Origin: G963663365 sp963663365
GTDB taxonomy: Bacteria > Hinthialibacterota > Hinthialibacteria > Hinthialibacterales > G963663365
NCBI GenBank assembly: GCA_963663365.2
Contig: CAXXIH010000005.1
Coordinates: forward strand, 186,001 to 250,000
Reading direction: 5' to 3'
Length of the DNA: 64,000 nucleotides
A program made the position numbers and the translations under genes. Shown here in pieces: positions 44,765 to 53,823 of the stretch. Positions within the stretch are counted from its first letter, which is position 1. Each line of letters begins with the position of its first letter. The notes under the pieces are model-generated. The model had not been told where the DNA came from. It saw only the letters and a list, made by a program, of their open reading frames with translations, and made no database searches.

Positions 44765-46393
44765 TCAAAATGTTTTCATATTGAACTCTATCAATTCTTT
44801 TCGTTCCCTGCCTATTGATTTTTCGTGCATTTGAATGGCGTTTTCAATTCGGCATTTCTGCTCACGTGTTGGTTTTATATAGCTTCTATTGAAATCGTAC
44901 AGCCATCGATTCAAGTGATTGTCGCCTATCATACTGATGGCCTCATCCGGCGACGCGATGGCTTTTATAAAGTAAAAAACGCTCTCCCATTTTGAAAGTC
45001 TTGAAGCCATCATTAGTATACTCTTTCTGACATGGCTCTTTTCGGTACGTTCAAACAAATCCCACAATTCCGCAAAAATGGTTTGGTGTCCACATTGAAT
45101 GAGCGCTAACGCTGCTTCTATAGAAACACGTGGACTATCATCATTGACCATTGTTTTAAATAGATCACGATGGTTCTCTGAATCGAGCCTAACAATTGCC
45201 CTTATTGACAGTTTTCTGACTTTGGACATCCTGTGCGCTGTATAACCAACAATCAACCTGGCATCATCCTTACTCCCAACCTCTCCCAATCCGCTAATTG
45301 TGCCTACAAGTTTTTTCTCGCTTGGCTCTTTAATTTCCTCTCTATAGATTTTCGGGAAATCAGTTTTGTTCCTTTGAGATAGGTAATAACGAGCCCACTG
45401 CCGGATTGATGGATGATGATCGAATAACGCGTTATAGAGTTTTTCATCCGCAACATCCGGGAATAAATCCAGATAAAGGCTTAACACCTCACGCCTGTTG
45501 GGCATAAATGGGTCATCCTCAAGACTTGCCAAATATTGCTTAATTAACGCCAAGTCAGAAATTGACTTCAGAGACTTTATCGTCCGAAATCTCACAATAA
45601 TATCAGAATCCCTCGTACCCCGCTCAACGATTTCATCGAAGAAAAGCCTCTCAGGCTTCAGGAAAATCTTATAAAGTTCTCTCCGCGTATAGACATCATC
45701 GGAGCGGAGTGCGTCCTTAATGCTGCCATACACTTCTCGCTTTGTAAGCAAGGAATGAATAGAATCAATAACACAGGAATGATCAAAGCGCTTAAACCTT
45801 GCGAGAGAAGCAACCATACATATACTTGCTATAAAATGACTAGCGTTTTCTAGATTGATTTTATTGGTTATAACTTCATAAGCAGCAACTCTTACTTGAC
45901 TAACCCAATCATTCAGCCTTAAAAGAATATAGGGTATTTCACGGCCATCCTCTATCAAACCAAGACGCCGAACCGCTTCCTCACGGATGTAACCGTTGTT
46001 ATGAAGAGACAATAAGATCAACAATGAAACCTGGCAGTCTGGGTAATACTTGTAAAAGTCTATCTCTTGAGGTTTTAGATTGTGCCATCCATTTCCGTAA
46101 TACGATAAGTACGCTGTCCTTTGACGCAAATATCGACCAAACCAAATAATGTCGTTGACAGAAAGGCACTTGAGAAGAAAATCTATAACCGTAGCAGCCT
46201 TTTGCGAAACATTTTCATCCTTAAAAACAACAAATTGAAGAATATCTGGAATCACAGCAGGTTCACAACGATCTTGGATTTTTGACAATAGACCGCCTAT
46301 ATCCTTTTTCTTTGCTGAAAAAAAATTCCAAAAACTTATAGGTTGGTTTAAATGTTTTACCAGTTCTCTGGTATCTTCCGTAATCTGCCTCAT
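44765..46393 (-). CDS. HEAT-repeat-like helical protein
   Basis: This 542-residue protein has no signal peptide. It is built of repeated paired helices, with phrases such as GYIREEAVRRLGLIED, VSQVRVAAYEVITNK, DSDIIVRFRTIKSLKSI, HPSIRQWARYYLSQRNK and DSPRVSIEAALALIQCGH. These are typical of HEAT or PBS-lyase repeats, which bind other proteins. The gene looks noticeably more AT-rich than its neighbours. ATG 46393 follows GGAGG and is preferred over the TTG at 46405. Its partner is unknown and there is no operon context. It may be a recent acquisition. Confidence 0.75.
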   Translation of the reverse strand: MRQITEDTRELVKHLNQPISFWNFFSAKKKDIGGLLSKIQDRCEPAVIPDILQFVVFKDENVSQKAATVIDFLLKCLSVNDIIWFGRYLRQRTAYLSYYGNGWHNLKPQEIDFYKYYPDCQVSLLILLSLHNNGYIREEAVRRLGLIEDGREIPYILLRLNDWVSQVRVAAYEVITNKINLENASHFIASICMVASLARFKRFDHSCVIDSIHSLLTKREVYGSIKDALRSDDVYTRRELYKIFLKPERLFFDEIVERGTRDSDIIVRFRTIKSLKSISDLALIKQYLASLEDDPFMPNRREVLSLYLDLFPDVADEKLYNALFDHHPSIRQWARYYLSQRNKTDFPKIYREEIKEPSEKKLVGTISGLGEVGSKDDARLIVGYTAHRMSKVRKLSIRAIVRLDSENHRDLFKTMVNDDSPRVSIEAALALIQCGHQTIFAELWDLFERTEKSHVRKSILMMASRLSKWESVFYFIKAIASPDEAISMIGDNHLNRWLYDFNRSYIKPTREQKCRIENAIQMHEKSIGRERKELIEFNMKTF

Positions 46394-46589
46394 TTTTCCC
46401 TCCAATCGGAATTGCCCATCTTGCTTTCAGCCCTCCTCCGGAAAGCGCGACCCGGGATCATCCCGCACCTGGAGGCTAACTCTGTTACGACAGGATGATA
46501 CCCGGACTCTCTCTGATGATCAATCGCCTGCGGGTGGTCCAGAAACGGAACCTTGAAATACCGTACACACCTCGAAGCCATCCCCCCAT

Positions 46590-46675
46590 CTTTGCCAAGT
46601 TTTCGCGCCCTTCGTGCCCCTTTCGTGCTTTCGTGATTCTACTTTCTCCTCTCCCCCACTCACGCCGCCGACGAC
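46590..46675 (+). repeat. Composite intergenic repeat, copy 6 (tail module only)
   Basis: Only the terminal module is present: CCCTTCGTGCCCCTTTCGTG (46608-46627), then TTTCGTGATTCTACTTTC and a pyrimidine-rich run with GCCGCC at the end. It lies in the 350-base divergent gap between the HEAT protein and the DUF4838 gene. No other gene is seen in this gap. Confidence 0.7.
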
Positions 46676-46744
46676 CGATTGTATAATAACTTCGCCTATC
46701 ATAGACTCATACTCCCATCATAAATGATAATCCTGGAGTGAATT

Positions 46745-49129
46745 ATGCGGCATTGGCTTTCGGTTCTTACTCTTCTCTGGTTCCCAATTTATGCAATGAG
46801 TGCGCCGCTCATTGTTGAGAACGGAGATCCACGCTCCGGCATTGTCATCGCGGATGACGCCTCAAAAATAGCCCACAAAGCGGCATCGGAGCTGCAAACT
46901 TTCATCGAAATGATTTCCGGCGCGCAGTTGCCCATTTGCACAGTTTCCGAAATGCGGGACAACAACTCCCAAACATGGATTCTCGTCGGCCCATCCAAAG
47001 CGGTTGAGGAACTAAATATCCCCATCCCTAAGGGATACACATACGCTGCCAAAGAAGAAGGATTCGTTCTCCGCACAATCGATAGCAGACTGATCGTTGC
47101 CGGAAACGATGATGATCCTTATCAAGGCACGCTTTATGCCGTGTACGATTTGTTGGAGCGTCTCGGCTGCCGGTGGTATTTCCCCGGCGAGTTCGGTCAG
47201 GTCATCCCCAAGCAATCCACGATTGCGCTCCCCGATTTAAATATCACCTCCAAACCGTCATTTCCACTTAGGAATATTTGGCTCTCCGGCTGGGCCGACA
47301 GGACCGATGGTTATGAAGAATGGTGTGACTGGAATAAAATGAACCGGCGCATTTATGCATTTCCCGGTGATGGCTCCATACGGAACCTGGCCCCTCCTGA
47401 TGAATACTTTGAGGAGCATCCCGAAATCTATGCGCTTTCGGAAGAAGGTGAACGTGTCGCCAAAGGTTCATTTGGTATTCATGGTCAACAAGAAGAGACC
47501 ATGCTTTGCCTCTCCAATCCCTTAACCGTTGAAATCGCATCAAAAACCATTTGCGATTATTTCAAAGAACATCCCGAGATCAATTCCTATGGATTTTCAC
47601 CACCCGATGGCGCTCCGCGCTGTTTTTGTGACGACTGCGTCGCGGGCGAGCATGGCTTCATGAATGAACGCGATTCCAAGCCTTCGCTTTCCGATACCTA
47701 TTTTAATTTTGTGAACAACATCGCCTGGAAGGTTTGTGAGGAGTATCCCGACCGTTACATCGTAACGCTGGCTTATTCCAACCGCGTTCGGCCGCCTGAA
47801 GGGTTAGACCAGCCCTTTCATCCCAATATCATCGTGCAAATCGCCCGGCTCGGGATGTGCGCCATACATCCTATCGATTCCCCCAACTGTCTCCTCTCAC
47901 GCAGATACTTGGCAACAATCAAAGCCTGGTCACGCATTGCGCCTCAGCTGATGATTTACGATTACGATCCTCATGCCGATCTCTCGCGATTTCCTTTTTG
48001 GAATGTCCATTCCCTTCGAGAAAATATGCCCCTGTATCACAAGTATGGCGTGATTGGTTTCACCACAGAGGCACACAACACTTTTTTACGTACAGGACTC
48101 AACTACTACATCCGCGCCAAACTGATGTGGGATGTCAATGCCGATGTCGATGCTCTTCTTGATGATTTCTACAAGAACTTTTTCGGCCCGGCGGCTGGGC
48201 CGATGAAACATTTCATCGAATCAATCGAGTCGATGCTTGAGCATTCCCCCACGCACCTACGTTGGACTTCATCCGGAACCGATTGGCCGGAGATTTTCGA
48301 TGCAAATCAAGTCAATAAAATCGGCGCTTATCTTGACCAGGCCGAAGCGCTGGGCAAATCCGAAGAGGTCCTTTCCCGCATACGCGCCTATCGCGCCATG
48401 CACCAATACATGCACATCTACCTCAAGCATGTACGGCAAATCCGCGAAGGAGACTACCAGGGAGCGAGGGAATCCATCGAACGGCTGTCTAATCCTATAC
48501 AAACCGCTGAGGCTATCCAATCGGGATTACTTCCCCCCGATGGCCAATATGTCATCGAGGTGGAACGTGGAACGGTTTTGCTGAAAGAACGCCTAAAAAA
48601 GCTGTTGGACCGCACCGATGGAACACGCGGAGAACGATTGAAGTTGGCTCATCCCAAGGCCGCCTTTAGAACAGATCCGTATAACGAAGGATTATACGAA
48701 CAATGGCACCGCGACTCTGTCGCTGAAACATTAAAATGGAATACCATCTCCCTGAATAAGAATTGGTATTTAAACGGTTACCATGATGCCGCCGGAAATG
48801 GCTACTTGGGCTATGGCTGGTACAGATTCCCCATCGAATTATCCGAAATCCCCACTGAAGGCCCGATAAAACTCTATTTGCCCATGGCCTATGGCGAAAA
48901 ATTATGGGTTTGGGTCAATGAACAATTGGTCCACTTCCCGGCTGATGAAGATGACTCGATATCGCAGATCGATATTGATATCACCGGCCCGCTAAAAGTC
49001 GGCAAAAATACCCTCACATTCCGCTTTCTGGCCGCCAAAGAATACAACCAACGCGGCGGCTTCTCTGTCCGGCCTTTATTTTGGGTTGAAACACATCCGG
49101 AGCCGGATGAGGAAGAGGCTGAAGAGTAA
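46745..49129 (+). CDS. Secreted DUF4838 glycoside-hydrolase-like protein
   Basis: This 794-residue protein has a signal peptide (SVLTLLWFPIYAMSA). Its N-terminal part (about 20-150) resembles the non-catalytic domain of alpha-glucuronidases (LIVENGDPRSGIVIADDA, AASELQTFIEMISGAQLP). It is followed by a barrel containing GFSPPDGAPRCFCDDC and the DUF4838 region (PF16126). The C-terminal 120 residues form a beta-sandwich (YLPMAYGEKLWVWVNEQLVHFP). Proteins of this family are grouped with GH67-like enzymes and are often found with glycan degradation genes, but their activity is unproven. GGAG lies 6 bases before the ATG. It probably leads an operon with the M24-fold and GH43-like genes. Confidence 0.8.
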   Translation: MRHWLSVLTLLWFPIYAMSAPLIVENGDPRSGIVIADDASKIAHKAASELQTFIEMISGAQLPICTVSEMRDNNSQTWILVGPSKAVEELNIPIPKGYTYAAKEEGFVLRTIDSRLIVAGNDDDPYQGTLYAVYDLLERLGCRWYFPGEFGQVIPKQSTIALPDLNITSKPSFPLRNIWLSGWADRTDGYEEWCDWNKMNRRIYAFPGDGSIRNLAPPDEYFEEHPEIYALSEEGERVAKGSFGIHGQQEETMLCLSNPLTVEIASKTICDYFKEHPEINSYGFSPPDGAPRCFCDDCVAGEHGFMNERDSKPSLSDTYFNFVNNIAWKVCEEYPDRYIVTLAYSNRVRPPEGLDQPFHPNIIVQIARLGMCAIHPIDSPNCLLSRRYLATIKAWSRIAPQLMIYDYDPHADLSRFPFWNVHSLRENMPLYHKYGVIGFTTEAHNTFLRTGLNYYIRAKLMWDVNADVDALLDDFYKNFFGPAAGPMKHFIESIESMLEHSPTHLRWTSSGTDWPEIFDANQVNKIGAYLDQAEALGKSEEVLSRIRAYRAMHQYMHIYLKHVRQIREGDYQGARESIERLSNPIQTAEAIQSGLLPPDGQYVIEVERGTVLLKERLKKLLDRTDGTRGERLKLAHPKAAFRTDPYNEGLYEQWHRDSVAETLKWNTISLNKNWYLNGYHDAAGNGYLGYGWYRFPIELSEIPTEGPIKLYLPMAYGEKLWVWVNEQLVHFPADEDDSISQIDIDITGPLKVGKNTLTFRFLAAKEYNQRGGFSVRPLFWVETHPEPDEEEAEE

Positions 49130-49309
49130 ACAGCGTCGCCTACAGTCATATTCGGCAAATATCGGACGATTTTCTATTTGTGGATTATGAACCCGCCAGA
49201 CAAAATCTGTGTCGTATGCTCCGGAAATTCCCTTTCTCTGTGGTTCTAATCTGATTGAAAACCGATTATCTTGAAGGCAGCAGAGATATCTTGTTCGGGA
49301 GATCAAACC

Positions 49310-50677
49310 ATGGGCATCGGCAATGCACGTTTAGCGGAATTCAAAAAAGAGGCGGACCTAATCGCGCGGATATTGGAGCAGACTCCAACCGTGAACAAAA
49401 CCTTGGCGGTCGAACGTGGTGAATTCGAGCGCAGGCAAAAGGCCGTCCAAAAGGCGCTCAAAGATAACGGTATCGCTTTGGGAATCGTATTCTCAGATGA
49501 GCACTACAATGGCGATGTTCCTTATTTGGGCGGTAACACCAATGTCTCCATCGAACAGATCGCGGGAGTGATCGGCCCTACCGGATTCCATATCGTCGCC
49601 GGGCTGGAGGGTGGCTACATCGCTGAGCAACTGGCTCATCGTTCTGGCTCGCATGTGCATAAGGCGGAATTGCTCCAACTCGCCGATGAAAAATACCCGA
49701 TTAACGCTGTTCGCCTAGAAGAAGTCTTGGAGGCCGCGGCAGGCTCCGGACCACAAACACCGGTTGCGTTACTTACCCCGCGTCAGGTAATCCCCGCCGG
49801 TCTTGTTGAATATCTTGAAAACGCCATCGGCAAAGAAAATGTAATCGATGCCCAAGAACTCTATTACAAAATTAAATACATCAAATCCGACCGCGAGATG
49901 GAGTTGATCCGCGATGCCAACATCATCGCCGATGCCATGGTTCGCGCCATGCTGGCCGTCATCAAACCGGGCATGTTGGAAACCCAAGTGGCCGGATGGG
50001 CTTACTTAGTCGGTAAAGAACTCGGCTCCGAAGAGAACGGCTGGGATGTGATGGTCGGCACAGGCGATGCCAACCGTACACTGATCGGCAAGGCCCTGAA
50101 CCGGGAAATCCAACGCGGCGACTTCGTGCATATCGGCGTGGCCCCCAAACGGGATGGCCTGAATAGCTGTGTCCGGCGCTCCTTAATCGCTGTTGAAAAT
50201 CCTTCTGACGTCACTCCCGAACAACAATTCTGGTTCGATTATATCGATGAAGCGTATCAAGTCGGTTTCGATGCGTATGTCGATGTGGCTGCACACAACA
50301 AACCGGCCAAACTCCAAGAACAAGCCCTGGTTGACTTCTTTATATCCCAATCGGATCGCGTCTCTAAACAGATCGGAAAATCCATCACTCTTGAAAAACA
50401 GAAACCGTACACGGGTACCCACAATGCCGGGTACACGGAATGTCAGGAATTCTATGGCGCGATAACCTTGGAGTCAGAAGAGCCGCTCGGAGAACAGATT
50501 GTCACCATGCTCGATGTGGCCGTACGCGGTGTGGGTGACGCGTGGGATGATGTTGTCATTCCGGGTATGGATTTCGTGGTAATTGAAAATACTTTGGGTA
50601 AATTCGGAACAAAGGTAGAGTGCTTCAACCAAGTCCCTAAGAATGTTCAAAAACTCGTGGGGAAGATCGAAGAGTAG
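49310..50677 (+). CDS. M24-fold (creatinase/prolidase-like) protein lacking metal ligands
   Basis: This 455-residue protein aligns with creatinase/aminopeptidase P proteins: an N-terminal domain (about 30-200) and a pita-bread domain starting near IKSDREMELIRDANIIADAM. In active peptidases two Asp metal ligands lie in a D.G and a D..R context. Here the corresponding stretch is VHIGVAPKRDGLNSCVRRSL, so Gly and Cys replace them. The usual HG.G block is THNAGYTECQEF. It should therefore not be a standard dinuclear metallopeptidase. Creatinase, which works without metal, is one precedent. ATG 49310 follows GGGAGA and is preferred to TTG 49271. It is followed after 15 bases by the GH43-like gene. 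Confidence 0.8.
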   Translation: MGIGNARLAEFKKEADLIARILEQTPTVNKTLAVERGEFERRQKAVQKALKDNGIALGIVFSDEHYNGDVPYLGGNTNVSIEQIAGVIGPTGFHIVAGLEGGYIAEQLAHRSGSHVHKAELLQLADEKYPINAVRLEEVLEAAAGSGPQTPVALLTPRQVIPAGLVEYLENAIGKENVIDAQELYYKIKYIKSDREMELIRDANIIADAMVRAMLAVIKPGMLETQVAGWAYLVGKELGSEENGWDVMVGTGDANRTLIGKALNREIQRGDFVHIGVAPKRDGLNSCVRRSLIAVENPSDVTPEQQFWFDYIDEAYQVGFDAYVDVAAHNKPAKLQEQALVDFFISQSDRVSKQIGKSITLEKQKPYTGTHNAGYTECQEFYGAITLESEEPLGEQIVTMLDVAVRGVGDAWDDVVIPGMDFVVIENTLGKFGTKVECFNQVPKNVQKLVGKIEE

Positions 50678-50692
50678 GTAAAGAAATAACAG

Positions 50693-51811
50693 ATGCTTAA
50701 AGAATCAGGAATCGCTTGCTTCTTGCAAAGACCGTTTATCTTCAATCTCCATTGGATGGCCGTTTGTATCATGATTGCCGCGTGCAGCCTCGCCGGAGCG
50801 GAGCCCGGAAACGAGCAGAAAACAGAAATCGGGCCGGACCTACTGGATCAATGGTCGCAACCGTACCGGAATTGGCATTACTACCCTGATTTTGTCCTCC
50901 CCCCCTCGCCAAAGGATGGACTGAATTTCAAATCGACAGACTGTCCTTTGGTCTGGAAACTCGGTGACCAATGGCAGATGTGGTACACAGGATTCGATGG
51001 AACCGGCTACCAAACCGGGCTGGCGGTCAGTAATGATCTCGTACATTGGGAGCCGCAAGGCCTGGTTATGGGATATGGCAAACCGGGGGCCTATGATTAC
51101 GGCGGTGTGACTTTCGGCGGATTATTGTTTGAATCCTACGATGTCCGCGCCCCACGTGTTGCAAAAAAATGGAACGATAAATTCTGGGTTCTCTATGGCT
51201 GCTATCCGCGTCAGGGCGGATACGAACTGCGTCCGGGCGCGGAAGGCGCGGCTTGGAGCCTTGATGGCAAAAAGTGGAACCGCCTTTCGGACGATTCGCC
51301 AATTTTGTCGATCGAAGGCGCCAAGGAATGGGAAAAGGATTGCATCTATCAACCTTGGCTGGTTGAGCACGATGGCCTTTTTTATGACTTCTACAACGCC
51401 GCCAATGGTTCCGTCGAACAAATGGGCCTGGCTACCTCAACTGATCTCAAACAATGGACACGCTATGAGAATAGTCCCGTCGTACGTAACCGTCCCGGCG
51501 GCTATGACGAGCAGTTTTGTTCCGATGGCAAAGTCTTTAAGGATGGTGACCATTGGATCATGATCTATTTCGGTGTGGGACAGGGGGGCGCTCATATCAT
51601 GGCTGCCTTTTCGCGTGACCTAAAACACTGGACTGCGCATCCCGAGCCGCTTTACAAAGCAGGCGGCCATCCCCTCGGTCTTGATGAAAAATACGCTCAC
51701 AAAATCTCGCTGGTCTACAATCCCGATAATGACACGTTCTACATGTACTATTGCGCCGTCGGTAACAAAGGACGCGGAATCGGCCTCCTCACCAGCAAAC
51801 CCTTGGAATAA
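50693..51811 (+). CDS. Secreted five-bladed-propeller glycosidase (GH43/GH130-like)
   Basis: This 372-residue protein has a hydrophobic signal segment (LHWMAVCIMIAACSLAGAEP). The remainder shows repeats like DQWQMWYTGFDGTGYQTGLAVSNDLVHWE, DGLFYDFYNAANGS and DHWIMIYFGVGQGGAHIMAAFSRDLKHW. This wording is typical of GH43, GH32 and GH130 propellers. Asp and Glu residues that might be catalytic are present, but their assignment needs alignment. It follows the M24-fold gene after 15 bases and so belongs to that operon. It probably trims side chains or phosphorolyses mannosides. Composite repeat copy 7 follows. Confidence 0.8.
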   Translation: MLKESGIACFLQRPFIFNLHWMAVCIMIAACSLAGAEPGNEQKTEIGPDLLDQWSQPYRNWHYYPDFVLPPSPKDGLNFKSTDCPLVWKLGDQWQMWYTGFDGTGYQTGLAVSNDLVHWEPQGLVMGYGKPGAYDYGGVTFGGLLFESYDVRAPRVAKKWNDKFWVLYGCYPRQGGYELRPGAEGAAWSLDGKKWNRLSDDSPILSIEGAKEWEKDCIYQPWLVEHDGLFYDFYNAANGSVEQMGLATSTDLKQWTRYENSPVVRNRPGGYDEQFCSDGKVFKDGDHWIMIYFGVGQGGAHIMAAFSRDLKHWTAHPEPLYKAGGHPLGLDEKYAHKISLVYNPDNDTFYMYYCAVGNKGRGIGLLTSKPLE

Positions 51812-51825
51812 AGTCTAAAACAACA

Positions 51826-52485
51826 CCGCCATGATCTCCCCCGCGCAAGGGCGAGTCTCCTGACGAGCCGCTGTTTGCCATACGTACACCTGTAACTCTC
51901 CATCCACCAACTTACTCAAACACCCACACCAAGCACCGTAGGTGCGGCAATGTAATAGCCCCGGGCAGAGTTTGGACGCCGAAGGCGGACAGACGTCGCC
52001 CGGGGTCACCGTCCCCAAAAATCCTAAGCGCTGTAAGCGCGTAAGAAAAAATTCTGTATCGCCCCGCAGGGTGCTGACCAACTTTATCTTCTACACATGC
52101 TTTGAAATCGTGAGTCCCGCCTTGGCGGGATCCACGGCGGTCACGCCGGGCGAATCTCCTGCCGAGCCGCTTCTTGTCTAAAGCTAAACTTGTATCTTAC
52201 AGGGTGGCCCAGACAACTCGCTTGTCTGGGTGCGCCAGCACAAGAGGCGGTAGCCAATATCGCCTACCACACAAACTCCCCCGCTATCCACCACCCCACT
52301 CAAACGAACACTCCATGTCCTGAAAGGACAAGAGCCTGAAGCCCAGGGCAAGCGTAGCGCAGCCCTGGGTAAACGCCCCCAAATTCCCGGCCCGGTAAGG
52401 GCCGTAGAATCCCGTCTTTATGCCCCTTTCATTTTTTTTATAATTCCACTTTCTCGCCGCAAGGTTCCGACACCCCAAACCTGTC
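51826..52485 (+). repeat. Composite intergenic repeat, copy 7 (longest)
   Basis: This is the longest copy, about 660 bases between two convergent genes. The first pass holds the GAGTCTCCTGACGAGCC block (51853-51871), GCACC-GTA-GGTGC (51933-51945) and a long hairpin closed by CCCCGGGC and GCCCGGGG (51959-52005). GCGCT-GTA-AGCGC comes next (52028-52040), then CAGGGTGCTGA (52067) and GAAATCGTG (52104). The second pass holds the GAATCTCCTGCCGAGCC block (about 52150-52170), a hairpin CCCAGACAA/TTGTCTGGG (52208-52230) and TGTCCT-gaa-AGGACA (52316-52330). It continues with CCCAGGGC/GCCCTGGG (52342-52369), GGCCC/GGGCC (52389-52403) and a pyrimidine-rich tail to 52470. Confidence 0.88.
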
Positions 52486-52804
52486 ATCCCCCACTAAGAA
52501 AATAACGGATTGCCCAATCCAACCGTCCGCGTTTTACAAAATACATTCCCGAGAACTTCATCACTTCTTTAATACGCGCCCTGTAGGCTGAGGCGTAGCA
52601 ATGCGTTTTGCAGTTCTTGCATTTGGGCTTGGGATCATAGGGACATTTCTCTAGCCGTTTCCGAGCGTAGGTTAAGAGCTGCTCGCAATCACTGCAAAGG
52701 CCGGATGGCAGTTCGCCCGCTTCATCAGGATGGTTCTTACGGCAATACACCTCAATGAATTTTTGCAGCGTGCGAAATTCTCTCTCCACAGCGCGGACCG
52801 TCAT
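52484..52804 (-). CDS. ygbA: YgbA-like nitrous-oxide-stimulated-promoter family protein
   Basis: This 106-residue protein matches the YgbA family (PF11756) by its spacing of cysteines: CRK, LCSDC, KCPYD, KCKNCKTHCYA. The motifs YCRKNHP, YARKRLEKCPYDPKPKC and IREVMKFSG-like RIKEVMKFSG are diagnostic in my reading. In Escherichia coli ygbA is a target of the nitric-oxide-responsive repressor NsrR; here regulation is unknown. The cysteines suggest metal binding. AGGA lies about 7 bases before the ATG. It diverges from the YhcH/DUF386 gene. Confidence 0.9.
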   Translation of the reverse strand: MTVRAVEREFRTLQKFIEVYCRKNHPDEAGELPSGLCSDCEQLLTYARKRLEKCPYDPKPKCKNCKTHCYASAYRARIKEVMKFSGMYFVKRGRLDWAIRYFLSGG

Positions 52805-53021
52805 AATTGAATCCTGCCAATCGGGTTAAAGGTTTTCATGCCGGGATTTCCATGTCCACAATCCAGGATAAACAGACTCTTTCCCGGGGACAACGTAAGT
52901 CCTATGTTCTGAGACAATTTGAGTTCCCAAACATGCCGGTATATCCCGGCAAGAGCACGTGCTATTCTAAACTCCTCAATACCACCATAACGGGAATCGC
53001 TCGATTCCAAGGGAGTTCAAC

Positions 53022-53486
53022 ATGATCGTCGACCATCTGGATAACTGGAAACACTATACAATGGGTACGGCTTGGAAATATGCGATGGATTTTCTGCACT
53101 CTCTGAGCCCCGATGCGGAAGAAAGAAGATATGAACTCCAGGGCGAGGATATGTTCGCCTCGATCGCCAGTTACCAGACAATCCCGCAAAAAGAATGTGT
53201 GCCCGAAGCGCACCGTAAATACACGGATATCCAAGTGCTTCTATCCGGCAGCGAATATATCGACTGGTGCCCGCAAAAAGGCCTCGAAGTCGATACTCCT
53301 TATGTCGATGATATTGAACTCTATAAGACACCTGAATCGGGTTCGACTCGCCTCTATATGCGTCCGGGAATTTTTGCAGTGTTCTTCCCTCAAGACGCCC
53401 ACCGTCCGCAGATGATGATCGGACAGGAACCGCAGACTACGAAAAAAGTGGTCATTAAGGTTAAGTGCGAGTTGTTAGAGCCTTAA
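53022..53486 (+). CDS. YhcH/YjgK/YiaL (DUF386) family protein
   Basis: This 154-residue cupin-like protein has the family motifs HRKYTDIQVLLSGSEYIDW and MRPGIFAVFFPQDAHRPQMM, whose His and Glu residues hold a metal. Members include EbgC (beta-galactosidase subunit) and YhcH, linked to sialic acid metabolism. Here it likely assists processing of an amino sugar or uronic acid. GGGAG precedes ATG 53022. It has no operon partner. It ends before a strong hairpin at 53532-53571. Confidence 0.9.
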   Translation: MIVDHLDNWKHYTMGTAWKYAMDFLHSLSPDAEERRYELQGEDMFASIASYQTIPQKECVPEAHRKYTDIQVLLSGSEYIDWCPQKGLEVDTPYVDDIELYKTPESGSTRLYMRPGIFAVFFPQDAHRPQMMIGQEPQTTKKVVIKVKCELLEP

Positions 53487-53531
53487 TCAACGGCAGTTCT
53501 ACAAAGCAGACTCTGCAATCACAATAAGAAC

Positions 53532-53571
53532 ATCTATGGCCCCCGCTGCTTAAGAAGCTGGGGGCATAGAT
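53532..53571 (+). terminator. Terminator-like hairpin after the YhcH gene
   Basis: This is a long inverted repeat: outer arms ATCTAT and ATAGAT, then GCCCCC with GGGGGC, one bulged G, and inner GCTT with AAGC around a short loop. It lies 45 bases after the YhcH stop. The T-run after it is weak (ATTTGCGGTTTCT). The sequence from here to 53823 holds no gene that I can support and should contain the AsmA promoter. Confidence 0.65.
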
Positions 53572-53823
53572 ATTTGCGGTTTCTCTTATGGATTGGATTC
53601 GCCCCACTGCCTCTTGCAACGAACTGAAATCATTACACTTACATAACAGCCCAAGTAAAAATACGGCTATTGGGCCATTTTCTCCCCAACCGTATATGCG
53701 GGGCGGTCTTGAGGTTAAGCGCCTCAAGGGTCAACTTCTATATGCACAAGGCATTAAAATGGGCGCAAGACCGATAGACACATGGCAATCGCTCGCGAAC
53801 CAGAGCCGATAGGAAACATCAAA

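Noticed and set aside
52801..53010. Minus-strand frame of 69 codons whose stop overlaps the YgbA start (ATGA).
   Set aside because: It starts with TTG, has no good ribosome site, overlaps the promoter of the divergent YhcH gene and shows no protein-like pattern.
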